A stretch of DNA of 64,000 nt from positions 1 to 64,000 of the forward strand of contig RPFO01001778.1 in assembly GCA_009746045.1 (NCBI GenBank). Reading direction: 5' to 3'. Positions 10,094 through 22,614 of the stretch are shown in pieces. Within the stretch, counting starts at the first letter, position 1. Every line of letters starts with the position of its first letter. Source of the stretch: Mesostigma viride (Eukaryota > Streptophyta > Mesostigmatophyceae > Mesostigmatales > Mesostigmataceae). Position numbers and translations under genes: made by a program. The notes below the pieces were generated by a model. It was not told where the DNA came from. It did no database searches and saw only the letters and a program-made list of their open reading frames with translations.

Positions 10094-11800
10094 TTAACCC
10101 CTAAATGGTCTGGCTGCCGATTTTCCGCCTAAAACTGAGTTACAGCCGACACGTCGGCCCCTTCTCGGGGGACCAAATGCCGCGAAAACTATTGAGAATT
10201 AGGAAAAGTTTAGCTGAGAAGATCGAAAGTTTATAATTTTCCTCACAGCATGGTACTAGGGTTTGCATACTTCTGACAAAGTTATAGAGGTGTTCTGGTC
10301 GGTCAAAGTACAAGGGGTCAGGGTACTTTTTCGCGTACAACGTGCATTCCGGAAAACGACGACCTGGCCATGGCGGCTTGCGCCCACGCATGGCATTTAC
10401 GTTTTCGTTCGAATTTTCTGACCAAACTCAGGAAATTGATTTTATACGTCCTAAAGATGATACAGGCCAATTTTTGGTTCGCGGGAATGCCATTTGATAG
10501 GTGTCGGCAGCGTTCTTGCTGGAAAAAACTGCGATCAGGCCGGACGATAGAAACGTTGACAGCAATACCTTTCCGGCGTATTTTAAAGGATATATTGGTT
10601 TCTTTGTACTTTTTATGATACATAGTAGTCGTAAACGTGCAAGGGTGGCCAGAAATCGCCGAATCCAGCGACCATGCTGCACAACTTTGGCGTGCCGAAA
10701 TGCGCCATTTTGCGGCCACCGCCTGGGCCAAGGTAACGCCATCCATGCCTGGTAAAGCTTAAGCATCGTTTTCCTATCGATGTTTGACGTTCATATATAC
10801 GTTCTAGCTTGTGTAGCACATTCTTTTTGCATTATTCATGCTCTTTCTTGACCCTGGCCTGGCCCCTTTCTAAAACACCCTTCTTAGATGCTTCCATCAG
10901 TCAGTTGACCTGCCACAGGGTGATGGTGATAAGTTTTAGAGTCTGTATGGGTTTGAATACCTCCATATATGTTTGTTATACATTTCCCACACACATATTG
11001 CATGAGTGTGAGGCAGTTGGCTGGTCTCTGTGGCATCATCAAGCATGTAACCGGTGAGTAGAAGCTTCCCATTGTCAGCATGTGCCACCAGGTGTGCTGA
11101 CCATCACCTGTCAAGCTATAGCAGCTTAGGCCTAGTTTATCCTTGCTAGGGCAGGCTGAAATAGGCTTAAAATCACTAGTTTGTTGGTGGCTGCCTCCTA
11201 GAATGCATGCCTTGCGTAGGGTATCCGTACCACGTTACCTACGTGCATGGACAAGGTGGCACCTGCACATAGGTGCCATGTAAGGGCAGTGTGATGATGC
11301 AGTTATGTTTCCCCATCATTGTGGAAGGGAAATGTATTGTGTGGCATGGTTGGGGGCCATATTAGTAGGTATTAGTAGGTAGTATGCCCACCCCTACCCC
11401 CTTGGTTGCTTTTTACCACCGGTACCCCTATGGGCTGTACTGGGTGTAACTGCTGGTATACCCACCCAAATGATGACCCCAATGGCTCAAACTGTTCAGC
11501 AACTAATTGTTTATCATCCCTGAAGTGGTAGGTGCCTAGCTCTTATAACATAATTCACAATGCACATTCTACCAAAAATGAAAACGCTCGTCTTGACCCC
11601 CCTGACTTTGACGGCAGTTATACATGGCCTACCCTGCATATATGTAAGGTTGTGATATACCAACCCGAAGGGCAACTCATGGACATGCTTGGCCCCCAAG
11701 GACAGCCATTGGATATGGGTGGGTTGGATGGCATCTGGTTTGCAAAATTGTGAAGTTACAGCCGATGCATCGGCAGTATTTCTGCCCATTTAGGGGTTAA
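10094..11800. mobile_element. piggyBac-like element, non-autonomous
   Basis: TTAA at 10094-10097 and 11797-11800 bounds 11-bp terminal inverted repeats CCCCTAAATGG / CCATTTAGGGG. TTAA target sites with CCC-starting ends are the hallmark of the piggyBac superfamily. Next to the ends lie a direct pair GTTACAGCCGA followed by palindromic CGTCGG or CATCGG. The 1.7-kb interior has only short frames (the longest about 140 codons, minus strand, 10318-10746), none with recognisable transposase motifs, so it would need a transposase from elsewhere. Confidence 0.75.
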
Positions 11801-11961
11801 AGTCTATTTTAGCGTTACCGTGCGCTTTTCCCGAAAAATTTTCAGTTCGGTTTATTTCCTCGTTAAATCTGCTAGTGGGTGCTTCGGAGCTCTAAAACCC
11901 CTGAAATCCACCGCCCCCCCCCTCCCCCAGATGCTTCATTTTATTAATTGCTCAGATCATC
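11801..11961. other. No recognisable gene
   Basis: Short spacer with a C-rich tract (about 11,912-11,930). Nothing else is seen. Confidence 0.4.
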
Positions 11962-12180
11962 ATGAATTCGACGGAAGGCAACCTGCGCTGTTGCTACCGG
12001 TGTGACAAGCTACTACGGCGCACCTCAGATGGCGATCTCACGTATGGCGGCCTGCCCCGCACGATTCACACCAGCAAGTGCGTAAACTGCGACTTAAAGC
12101 TGCAGAATTTTTGCGCTGTCAACGTCCGCCCGTGGCAGGTCTTGTACAATCTGAAGGCGGCTGCTGCCATCATGGGATAG
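11962..12180 (+). CDS. Small Cys-rich reading frame
   Basis: 72 codons with paired cysteines (CCYRCDKLL near the start and SKCVNCDLKLQNFC later), compatible with a small zinc-binding module. ATG start and TAG stop, no neighbour in frame. Codon use looks gene-like, but the frame is short and could be one exon or a relic. A second short frame follows at 12,188-12,397 in another phase. Confidence 0.25.
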   Translation: MNSTEGNLRCCYRCDKLLRRTSDGDLTYGGLPRTIHTSKCVNCDLKLQNFCAVNVRPWQVLYNLKAAAAIMG

Positions 12181-12439
12181 AAACCGTTTGCGAACAAATA
12201 TTTTGTTATCTCTCCTTGCCCCGGTGAGGCGTTTTATACAAGGTTCAATTGAATTGCTTAAGCACGTAGGGGAGGGCGCGGCTGATTTGAGCCGCAGGGA
12301 ACTGAGGGAAGGTGCATGCCATGGCAACTTCAAGGAAAATGCAACGAAGGTCAAGCGCGTGTTAAAGGATTTTAACGAAATAGAAGACCTGCATTGAGGG
12401 AAGGTGACACCAGCAAGGTAGCCACAGTGTGGGCAGGGG

Positions 12440-12771
12440 TTTTACATCCCGGCTGACTGCCGGCTGCGAAAGATCTACACCTGATTCATAATAGACCATT
12501 ATGAACAGTGGTCGCTATATTAATCTACGCAATCCACACCATGACTAGTATGGACGATAACTAATCTAACATAATTAAACTGGCGCAGTTGACCCTGGCC
12601 GGTTATAGCCTGCGGTGAGACAACCTCTATAGGGAAGCGTGGCTAATGCCTCCCGAGGTACATGTAGCATTAACGACAGGAATTCAGGACCATGCATTTC
12701 CTAAACCCGCGGGCGTGACCCAGCCGGAAAGAGAAAGAGATTAACTCAATTCATTTCATTCATTCCGGGGG
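12440..12771. repeat. Dispersed duplication, copy 1
   Basis: 12,440-12,708 is nearly identical (two differences noticed in 269 bases) to 21,135-21,403. Beyond TTTCCTAAACCC the next 60-odd bases (CGGGCGTGACCCAGCC to CATTCCGGGGG) are present in copy 2 in inverted orientation. No coding frame. Confidence 0.9.
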
Positions 12772-13806
12772 TGACAATGGTGAACGTTCCCACACACTAT
12801 TAACCTTGGCGGCTCACAGCGTTGCCAAGCAGTGCCAAGCAGTGCCAAGCAGCACTGCTTGGACGCATGGTCAACCGAGATCTCTAGGGCGCTACGGTTC
12901 ACACGAATTGACCGTACGACCCAAAACGAATTATACTAGGTCCACGCACATTGACATGCTGCGCACCTACAGATAAACCAAAGTACCGAAAGTACTACAA
13001 AACCACTGAATAGCAAGTACAACGCCGTATGAACCGGCTGTACAAATAGTCCTAAATAGTCGAACACTAAGACTTCGCCTATTTCACATTGTTGCGCCGA
13101 ACTGTCCACTAAAGGAACCTAATTAAATAGGCGCTTGGACGCAACACTCCTCCCCCCTCTCTGGGGAGAGGTCGGCTACCCCGCTAGCCCAACGACAACC
13201 ACGCCCAGAACATGCTAGACTCCGTATACGCATGGTGCAACCCATGAGTGACCTATGGTCCCGATGGGGCAGGGACCAGCTTGCACGACTAAGCTGGTCC
13301 ATCGGGCAAGCCCAACTCAGATCCCGTCCATTGGCCGCGCGGCACGCAGAAGAAGGATGCATGCCCAAAGGACAGAAGCGAGGGGCCAAGACACAGGGCA
13401 GTGAGCCAAGGTCTCCACGATCACCACAAGTTTAGCCACGGACATACGTGAATCGTATAAACACATCCAAAGTGAGGATAGTCAATACAGGCATCGACAC
13501 GACCACCACTGTAACTGCACGAGGTGATACATCACACGCAGGTGGCTCAACCTCCAAATTCTCATCACAAGAGCCAATAAAGGCCATGCTACAATAAAGT
13601 AGCCAAAAGTCGCCAAAGATCACCGAGTGTCGCCAAATGTCACCGAATGTCGCCAAATGTCACCAAATGTCACCAACTCAACGACGTCCCAAATAGAACA
13701 GTCTACCAATGGCAAGCAAGGTGCCAAAGGCTCCCACCCGATAAGACAATGTGGTGAAGAACACAATGTAAACTGTCATGTGACCATGACCAATCGCACG
13801 CCCGTA
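12772..13806. other. No convincing gene; short repeats
   Basis: Contains GTGCCAAGCA repeated three times ending in a CCAAGCAG/CTGCTTGG hairpin (about 12,825-12,862), and about five 10-bp units of the type AATGTCRCCA at 13,620-13,680. Reading frames here are short and unsupported. Confidence 0.5.
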
Positions 13807-14301
13807 CTATCGCCACACGCGGCAATAGGGAGGTCCACCCAGACCCCTGAGGGGGAACCTGGACAGGAGCCAAAGGTCGGTGGGAGGAGCTGGAAAGCCC
13901 CGCCACGTGGGGACCTGACGGCCCCACCCTGAATACCACCCGCAACGGTCACAGTACCCACCGGTAACGTCGCGCTGGTGACTGCCCCGCCCGGCCCTTA
14001 AGGCGCGACCTGATTGGGTCCTGCACTGGAATGTGTAGAAGCCCCAGGTCCCGCCGCCGCTTGGGGAGTCAACATCCGCTCCATCACCTTCTGGAGTACC
14101 GCTTCCATCGTGGTGGACAACCGCGCCTAAAAAAAAAAACTCTGCCTGTGCAACCATCTGTTTCTCCAAACCTAAACGCAGCGCCTGCAGCTGGGAGAAA
14201 ACCCGCTGCTCGACCTCCACCGCGGACTGCGAAGAGAGGTCGGACGCCTTGTTAATGCCGGAAACCATGTTGTCCAACAAATGACTCGCCGATGCGTCCA
14301 T
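13807..14301 (-). CDS. Possible coiled-coil (gag-like?) relic
   Basis: The first 55 residues of a 164-codon minus-strand frame form a plausible coiled coil (SAVEVEQRVFSQLQALRLGL). The frame changes character after an 11-base T/A run at about 14,129-14,139, where a frameshift is likely. Upstream minus frames (14,252-14,770) carry SYDRASSCDICATSAQ and may be the continuing N-terminus. No known family recognised; a degraded retroelement protein is one guess. Confidence 0.15.
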   Translation of the reverse strand: MDASASHLLDNMVSGINKASDLSSQSAVEVEQRVFSQLQALRLGLEKQMVAQAEFFFLGAVVHHDGSGTPEGDGADVDSPSGGGTWGFYTFQCRTQSGRALRAGRGSHQRDVTGGYCDRCGWYSGWGRQVPTWRGFPAPPTDLWLLSRFPLRGLGGPPYCRVWR

Positions 14302-15240
14302 CGACTCGCCGATGTGGCCACTGTGTCTCCTTGTCCTTGTCGCCCGTCGCCACTATACCTGAGGGGCATAGCGCGGGCTCCATGTACGGTGGCTTACCAC
14401 CGTTGCACAAATATACGCTTGCGACGGAAGTCGCGTGTGATACTTCGCCCGACGGCCGCCCTAGCGCTGACTGCCGCCACTGCGCCGACGTCGCGCAGAT
14501 GTCGCAACTTGAGGCGCGATCATAGCTCGAACTGCGCGCACCGTATCCCGCGCTCTTGTCGCCGCCGTACGTAACCCTTATGAAATCGGTGTCCCTCGCC
14601 ACCTCGTATGCATGACTACAAGGGGGACTCCGCGCCGAATGAACTAACGCCGAGGTCCAACCCCTCCTGAAGAGCGGGGTCCTGAAGAGCAGATAGCTCC
14701 TCCTTGCAGACCTGCGGCTGGTATTGGTGTGGTGGGGAAGAGACAAGTGTGCATGACTGCGCACATCCATCGCACGAAAGAGATGAGATACCTCCCCCCC
14801 CTATGGGGGAGCCCTGCGTGTGCCTTTGCATGGAGGAAACCACACAAAGTGAAAATTAAAAAAAATTGAAAGATTCCTCTGACACGCATACGCATCTTCC
14901 AATCCTTTATGCACACCCCATACACCTACATACATCTTCTAAGCGCACACATCATAGTGCAGCTGACCCTTGTCCCTGATGAACCAGGGACACCCAACCA
15001 CGTATCTACTATACACATACCAACACATGCACCTGATCTCACCACTAGTAATAACACTAGTAACCTCAGTGCTTTCTCACACAGACTCCTCCCCCCCCTA
15101 AGGGGGATGGGAGCCTCTCCCTTCAGTCCACTAACTGGGTAACACACAGATGCCTATCTCTGTGACTCCTCCCCCCCTAAGGGGCTGTGAAGCCTCTTCC
15201 TTCTTCTCTCCTCCCCCTCTATGGGAATCGGAGCGCCCTC
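14302..15240. repeat. C-run/G-run hairpin motifs
   Basis: Motifs of the type CTCCCCCCCTAAGGGG or CTCCCCCCCTATGGGGGAG occur near 14,790, 15,089 and 15,170, with a weaker one near 15,210. Each could form a short GC hairpin. They recur at the start or end of otherwise unrelated AT-richer blocks, which suggests ends of a dispersed short element. Confidence 0.45.
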
Positions 15241-17429
15241 GCGACGGAAAGCACCCGGAGGGGGGGGGGGGGAAAGGAAAAAAAAATTCCAAACAAACCA
15301 AACAGATAGAATATCAAGCCAAAATAGACGTGCCACAACTGAGGTACAAAGACATTGTACCCACAAGGGTACCCCAGACTGGGGAGAAAGGGGTGTGAAG
15401 GTTCAGGACAAGGCAGTGTCTACGAAACATGTGTCCGAATGGCAGTGAGAGTGGAGTGATCAGGTCCACAAGCAAGGCTGCCCCTACAAACACGTCGAGG
15501 AACTCCCCGGTACTGAGCTATCACGAGCCCCTGTCATCATGGTAGATGTGTCTAGCTGGCGATGTACGATAAACCATTGCCACGGTTACCAGCATGACCG
15601 CTAGTATTGAGTACAAAAAAAATAGGTATGACTACCTGCAACAGAAACGTGCCACACACCCACAACAATGGGTATGAACACCCATTATCACCTGACATCA
15701 ATCCCAGCAAACAGCATGTATGACCAACAGCAACCCCGATTAACAGCAAGGATTACTACTTGCTAGCTCCTGGCACGGTGGCTGTGCAGGGAGGGGGATG
15801 GCAAGGGGCTGAATGCGACTGAGGATAGATGATGTGGGGGTGGTGGTAAAACCCAATGCACCCCATGTGAAGAGTCCTAACTCCCCTTAGAACAGGGAAG
15901 AGAACAAAATGCTAATAGCGCCTTCAGACTGAAGGAGTACTGCTAACCCTATAGGATCCATAGATTGTTATGTCAAGCAACAAAAATCAACAACAATCCC
16001 AGGCCCGTCATGCAGCTAAGTGCTCCATTGCCTAAAACCTGCAACTAAGAAGGTTGCACATTGTGGCGACGTAACCCTCCCTGACTGGAAGGAAAAAGTA
16101 CGAGGAGACAAGTGTGCATGACAGGAGTACTGGGAACCCTGTAGGATCCACACGTGGGAAATGATGTCCATGAACGTCCACAACAGCATGCATTTCAGCA
16201 AAGTGAAATCTGCAACTAGGAAGGTTGCAAAGCATATGCTGATAGAACCCTCCCTGACTGGAAGGAAAAGTAAGGTACCCGAGCTACAACAACCAAGCGC
16301 ATCATCCTGAAACAACCACGTCGCATAGATACGTCAAAGGTAAGAAACATAAAGTACCCTTGCCAAACAGGCCGACGCTTGAAGATGGACATGATGCACA
16401 AAGGAACAAGCCGGTGGAACGCCGGCGACAACCACTAAGGAAACAAAAGAGGTAAAGTGTTGATGCACTTCACATGGACGGCCGTGAGGGCCATATACAC
16501 AGGAACCAAAAGAAGCAAAAGAGACAAAATACTCATGATGGCACCAGCTATGACTAACTGTTGCAACAACTGTCACTTAACTAATTAATCCCAACAAAGA
16601 GACAGCAACAGCCATGAGGGTATCCCTAATTGCGATGTCTAGTAGCAAATAAGACCAACCTAGACAACACAGCTATTACTAGCTGCTGTCACAGCTGATA
16701 CAAATATTGCTAGAATATTGCAGTCACTAAAGACTACAAGGGACGATGCTACTAAAGATAGCAATTGTCACTATAGCACCTATAAGGTGAGCACAGGCAG
16801 CCATCCTGGCCCCTGCAAAGGAGGTACATGGTACAGGCAGCTAACGGCTACAACCACAGGGACACAGTGTCAACATACTGGCATGACTAGCAGCATATGG
16901 AAATAACCAAACAACAAAAGAAAGAAGAAGGACAGGTGTGACCACCCGTAACAGCGCAGCAGCTAGCCAGACTGGCTACTACCTGCCTGTCTCCAAGATA
17001 CTGGCATGACTACCAGCACCTAAAGAAAATAAAACAACCCAATGAAGGAAAAGAACAAGTGTGACCACCTGTAACAGTGCAGCAGCCAACCAAAGTAGCT
17101 ACTACTGCGCGTCACCACTCGCGCATGCAACAGATATGACTACCTGTTGTCACAGCTACGTAGTGCATCCAACAATTGTTGCCCTCCCTGTACCCTCTAC
17201 ACTGATGACCCACATGAGAGGAGGGTTGGGGCAGAAGGCAAAGGTGGTGGTGAAGGTCATAGAGTGGTACAAGTGGCTCCTAGCGACCCAGGAGTGCCGT
17301 GTGCATAAGAATTAACTCTTCTGCCTGAACAAGAGTGGCAAGACCTGCCTCCCCCACCCGTACCCACGAATGACCTGTTCAGCGTGCTCCGAAGATTAAG
17401 GAGCAAGCCACCGTGTACACTATTGCTGC
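15241..17429. other. No gene seen; diverged short repeats
   Basis: Pairs of similar blocks are visible. AAGGTTGCA followed by CCCTCCCTGACTGGAAGGAAAA occurs at about 16,050 and 16,225; GTGTGACCACC(C/T)GTAACAG followed by GCAGCAGC occurs at about 16,937 and 17,061. They look like old dispersed repeats. No frame is convincing. Confidence 0.5.
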
Positions 17430-17640
17430 TAGGGGCTACAGCCTATAAGGGCTGCCACTAAAAGAAACACTTGGGCTACAGCCTGGAAGGACTGCAACGC
17501 TAAATGGGCTACTACAGCCGGGAAGGGCTGCAACGCCAAAATGGGCTACAGCCGGGAAGGGCTGCAACGCAAAAATGGGCTACAGCCTGGAAGGGCTGCA
17601 GCACACACACACACACAAAGGGGGCTACAGCCTGTAAGGT
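17430..17640. repeat. 34-bp minisatellite, copy 1
   Basis: About five units of roughly 34 bp built on GGGCTACAGCC(T/G)GGAAGGGCTGCAACGC, some shortened or extended by a CA run. The unit itself is a quasi-palindrome (GCTACAGCC against GGGCTGCAGC). TACG-rich sequence follows directly (about 17,645-17,735). Confidence 0.75.
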
Positions 17641-20399
17641 TGGCCAATACGTCGGTACGTCAAATACGTCGGCCTCAAAATACGAGTATTATACGTGGAG
17701 CATGGCAGAATACGTCACCAGAATACGTGGCAGTGTGCAGCATGGTTATGAATGGGCCTTTAGGGTTTAGGCCTTAGGGGGCATAGTTATGCATGGAGAT
17801 CAGTATAAAATTATGGTGGAAGGCATAACTTAATCTGCACCATTAATGAATAAATAATAGAATTCCTTGCACTTATTCCCCACCAGCCTGCCATAAATTT
17901 TTAATGCAATATGTGCACATTCCTTGCAAGCATTTATTGTGCATGCCAAGTCCGGGAGCAGTGATCAGCCCTTTGTACTGACTAAGGCCGGCAACCATCG
18001 CCTTGAAAGAGCGGCTCTGAGCCGCGTGGAAGGAAATAGCATTCTCAACAAAGAAGTTCACCACCAGGAGATGGCATTCTGTCGCGTCCGTGATCTATCA
18101 CGTCCGCAATTCAGATTTTAGCGTAATTCTGACGTCCGCAGCCTTGTGCGGGTTGCTATACCGCGGCCCGGTACTGACGCCGCGGATCTCAGTTGTAATC
18201 ACGCGTCCACTGAATCGTCGGCGGATCTTCTGAATTCGTCCAAGTGCGAGTGCGTTCGCATTTGCGGCAGTGGGCTAAGGGGGGATTTGGGCTACCGGTC
18301 GTCACCAGGGCAGTCCAGGCGCTGGCGCGCGCCACTAAGGCAGGCCAGGCATGTTGGGCTGGCTGCCGGGCCAGTGATCACGTGCTCTGCCAGGACTACA
18401 ACGAGGGACACCAGACTTTGTGGAGAACGACCAGGGCTACACGTGAAACGTCGCGAACGGTCAGCACGCTTTGAGCAGCGGTGCCTGAGATGGCCGGCAA
18501 TTTAGCCTGGTTAATTTCTGATTGCGGCAGCGCTTTTTAGTGTTGCAAAATATCTACAAGTTGTTTAGCTTGTGCTTGGACAGATTTGTTCATGAGATTT
18601 GGTTTGTGTCAGGCAAGCACCTGATCTAACGTTAAAAAGCGCATGCTAGATTTGCGGCACCTTGTTCAGCGTATTTTGGTCGTCACTGGCTGATGTCACG
18701 TTGGAAAGGTTAGCTTGCGCAGGTTAAAAGGATGAACAGTCGGCCATTGTGGTCGTTGTTCGTTCAGTTTTCACTTCACAACGACGCAGTTGTCTTCATG
18801 TGATTAACTAGTAGAACAATCCGGCCGCAACCTCCGTGATGGTTGCGAGATTGTTTTCATGGGTCGAGGCGAGATAGGCATACAAGTTAAGCCTTTTTGG
18901 ATTTGTCTCGAGGACAGTCGTCGCAGGGACTACCAGTATGGTAGATTCGCCTGGGCACTGTCGGTAGCTTAGGGTGAGAGCGGTTGGCTGGGTGTTGGCA
19001 TACATCCGGACAAGGCCAACTTCCGTAAGGAGAGCGGGTAGCGGATGTTCACGGTATTGGACATGCCGGACTTGTTTGCTCGAAGCTAGGCAGGCCAGGG
19101 GCTGGAATCAGCCAGTCTTTCTTGTTGATGAACATTGGTTTTGGCTAAAATGTATTCTCAATTTTATTTGTGAATAACAAAATCTTGAATAACAGAATCT
19201 TTTTAAGCGTTATGTCATAAAGGTCGGTAGGAACTGCCCTTGCAACGGGTGGCTGCCAGTGGGGCAGAGCCCACACTTCATCTTCCGTAACTGAACGAAC
19301 AACCTTGTTAGGAGTCAGGCCTACCGGCCTAGTGGTGGAAAGAGGTTATTGCTTAGCCTTTGATCAAAAGCATCTGAAGAGGTTAGGCTTTTCCCTGTAA
19401 AAAAGCCATTGAAGGGGTTATTGCTAAGCCTTTATTAAAAGCATGCATGTCAGGGGTTATTGCTAAGCCTTTAAAAGCATGCATGTTAAGGTGGCATATC
19501 TCACACATGATTACTGCTGATAGTGGATGCATTCCAAGTAGCGGTAATGACCAGTCCAGGATGATATGGCACGCAAACGCGACAATTCCTCGTCTCTTCG
19601 TTTATGGGGCTCACAAACCTCGTGATTGTCTGCTGGCGAGGATCTCCTGCACCTGCCGACCCCGAAGCAAGGCCGTCGGTGGCCGCTCTCCGCCATTGTC
19701 CTGAAGCTAAGGTGCTGCTGCTTCCTCGCCTTCAGCCCGGCCTTCTTGCTACACAACTTCTGGAATTCTAACCTCCATTTCTGCCCAATCTTTGCGTCAG
19801 GGCAAGCATCTATGCCCTGCCCTGCGATGCCCGCAAAATGTGCGTGCATCCGGGGCACTAATCTGCTTGCCATCGCCACTGGTAAAATTGTGGCCGCAAA
19901 ATGATCAGCTAAACTTCAGCTTCGAAACCGTTTTCCCAGAGCATCCTTCACCAAGACAGTTCTTTTCGTTACAAGATTATGCTCTGGCCCTTTTTCTGGC
20001 ATGGCTGCAAAAACACGATTGCCCTTGGCGACAAGATCCAATGGCACACCGCCATGCACTAATAATGATGCAGGCTGCCGTGTTACAAGTACCACGTTCC
20101 TAGCACAGCTGGCATTTTCATCGTGCTGGCACTCTCTCCGTGTGATTTCAGCTAGCTTGCCAACTGCCAAGTCATTACTGGACTTGCGAAAAGCCTAGTT
20201 CATAGTAGAAAATCTTGGTAAAGGTAGGCGCCGCGCCACGGTCCGGTTGGCCTGGCGCCAAGCGCTGCCCCAGCTCGAACCTCGAAAATTTCTTAGTCCA
20301 AATCACGTATTCCTGACAAAATACGCGTATAGTACGTCGGGGCCAAAAAAACGCGTATTGCCGTATTTATTTTGACAATACGCACGTATTTGCCAACCT
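17641..20399. other. No gene seen
   Basis: Only short overlapping frames. A short direct repeat (GGGTTATTGCTAAGCCTTT-type) occurs near 19,413 and 19,453, and a weaker match near 19,346. TACG-rich sequence at 20,310-20,395 mirrors that at 17,645-17,735 beside the other minisatellite copy. Confidence 0.5.
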
Positions 20400-20595
20400 G
20401 GCCTGTAAGGGCCGCAGCACCACAATGGGCTACAACATGTAAGGGCTGCAGCACAAAAATGGGCTACAGCCTGGAAGGGCTGCAGCATGACAAAAAGAAA
20501 AGGGGGCTACAGCCTGGAAGGGCTGCAACGCAAAAATGGGCTGCAGCCTGGAAGGGCTGCAACCCTAAAAGAAACACTACTGGGTAGGGCTGCAT
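20400..20595. repeat. 34-bp minisatellite, copy 2
   Basis: Five or six units of the GGGCTACAGCCTGGAAGGGCTGC type, as at 17.4-17.6 kb. Here the TACG-rich block lies on the left instead of the right, so the two copies are probably inverted relative to each other, masked by the near-palindromic unit. Confidence 0.7.
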
Positions 20596-21134
20596 ATACT
20601 ACTGATAGAAATTCAAGTCTAGGAAAAACTAAAATTTCGACAGCAATGGCCGAAGGAGCGTTCTATCATAATGAACAATCCTACTCCGGGCATACCTGTG
20701 TCTTCGACTCCCCCAGCTGACTGCCGGGTGTCGTGCCCATGGACGCTGCCGAAGTAAAAGAGGTCGCCGATGATGAGGATATTCCCTCGGACGCTCGCCA
20801 GCACCCCGCCCCACTAAAAAGTCGACTATAGGGGGATTATGGACCCGCTATAGGTTCTCGATGCCAATTGCCGGACTTATTCAATAACTACCGAACCCAT
20901 AACCCCTCTTCGGCAGGGGCAATTGAAAATCGACCTACCGCCTCAAGAAAAAATTAAATTCGTGAAAAAAATCCGTTCCTGACAGGAACCTGGGTCATGA
21001 CCTCTAGAGTGTAGGTCACGACATACGCACAACCGCAAGGTGGCAAGTCTGCGATGTGACATTACAGTTGTTTTAGAAACTTATAAACAGCGCTTATTTA
21101 CCTCTGCGACTCAGGTGGATTCCTCCGAGTCCAG
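20596..21134. other. No recognisable gene
   Basis: Spacer between the minisatellite and duplication copy 2. Nothing supportable is seen. Confidence 0.4.
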
Positions 21135-21475
21135 TTTTACATCCCGGCTGACTGCCGGCTGCGAAAGATCTACACCTGATTCATAATAGACCATTATGAA
21201 CAGTGGTCGCTATATTAATTTACGCAATCCACACCATGACTAGTATGGACGATAACTAATCTAACATAATTAACCTGGCGCAGTTGACCCTGGCCGGTTA
21301 TAGCCTGCGGTGAGACAACCTCTATAGGGAAGCGTGGCTAATGCCTCCCGAGGTACATGTAGCATTAACGACAGGAATTCAGGACCATGCATTTCCTAAA
21401 CCCCCGGAATGAATGAAATGAATTGAGCTAATCTCTTTCTCTTTCCGGCTGGGTCACGCCCGCGGGTTTAGGAAA
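21135..21475. repeat. Dispersed duplication, copy 2, with inverted end segment
   Basis: 21,135-21,403 matches 12,440-12,708. The terminal 60-odd bases are inverted relative to copy 1 and are bounded here by 12-bp inverted repeats TTTCCTAAACCC (21,392-21,403) and GGGTTTAGGAAA (21,464-21,475). Copy 1 has only the left one. Confidence 0.9.
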
Positions 21476-21601
21476 CGCAACAAGGGGCTAGGGTGATGGT
21501 GGATAGCACTCTTTCTGTTATTGTGCCCCCCTTTACAGCCACCTGGGCATCCACTTCCCATGGAGAGTGCTCCCTCAAGATAACATTTTCTACCATGGTC
21601 A

Positions 21602-22461
21602 TGCCCCCCCCCACACCCACGCATGCATGCCAGCCCGGCCCCCACACACCCACGCATGCATGCCAGCCTCCCCCCACACCCACGCATGCATGCCAGCCCC
21701 CCCCACACCCACGCATGCATGCCAGCTCCCCCCCATGCACACCAACACATGCATGCCAGCCCCCACCCAACACCCACGTATGCATGCCATCCCCCCCCCA
21801 CCCACATATGCATGCCAGCCCCCCGGCCCCACACCCACGCATGCATGCCAGCCTCCCCCCACACCCACGCACGCATGCCATCCCCCCCGCACACCCACGC
21901 ATGCATGCCAGGCCCCCCCCCCCCACACGCATGCATACCAGCCCCCCAGACCCCCACGCATGCATGCCAGCCCCCCCCCACACCCACACATGCATACCAG
22001 CCCCCCCCCACACCCACGCATGCATGCATGCCAGCCCCCCACACACCCACGCATGCATGCCAGCTCCCCCACACACCCACGCATGCATGCCAGCCCCCTC
22101 CCCCACCCACGCATGCATGCTAGCCCCCCCACACACCCACGCATGCATGCCAGCCCCCCCCACACCCACGCACGCATGCCAGCCCCCCCCACACCCACGC
22201 ATGCATGCCAGCCCCCCCCACACCCACGCATGCATGCCAGCCCCCCACACACCCACGCATGCATGCCAGCTCCCCCACACACCCACGCATGCATGCCAGC
22301 CCCCTCCCCCACACACGCATGCATGCCAGCCCCCCCCACACCCACGCATGCATGCCAGCCCCCCCCACACCCACGCACGCATGCCAGCCCCCCCCACACC
22401 CACGCATGCATGCCAGCCCCCCCCCACACCCACGCATGCATGCCAGCCCCCCCCAACATCC
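21602..22461. repeat. 29-bp minisatellite, about 30 copies
   Basis: Unit close to CACACCCACGCATGCATGCC plus AGCCCCCC; spacing measured at 22,201-22,259 is 29 bases. C-run length and a few bases vary (CACGCACGC, CACACATGC). GCATGC palindromes occur in every unit. Long open frames on both strands come from the period and are not genes. There are no unique spacers, so this is not a CRISPR array. Confidence 0.9.
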
Positions 22462-22614
22462 ACGCATGCGGATGGGCGTCTGGCCTCGAACAAGAAGGGC
22501 AAGACCAAGGGTGTGCTGCTGCAAGTAGTGACAATGGAGCAGCGCAGGACTCAACTAGATCACATGCCAGGCCTCCAACGCAGCCCAAGTAGGAGAGAGA
22601 GGCAGACGATATAA
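22462..22614 (+). CDS. Candidate terminal exon beside the minisatellite
   Basis: Directly after the array a frame reads ADGRLASNKKGKTKGVLLQV and continues charged to TAA at 22,612-22,614. As in the two simple-repeat arrays at 1.9-3.5 and 38.9-39.6 kb, a K-rich segment followed by G-V and L-x-Q comes first in sense direction after the repeat. I see no good splice acceptor here, so the link is weaker. Confidence 0.2.
   Translation, partial: THADGRLASNKKGKTKGVLLQVVTMEQRRTQLDHMPGLQRSPSRRERQTI

Noticed and set aside
18146-18505. 119-codon plus-strand frame
   Set aside because: Arg-rich composition without motif or neighbour; typical chance frame in GC-rich DNA.
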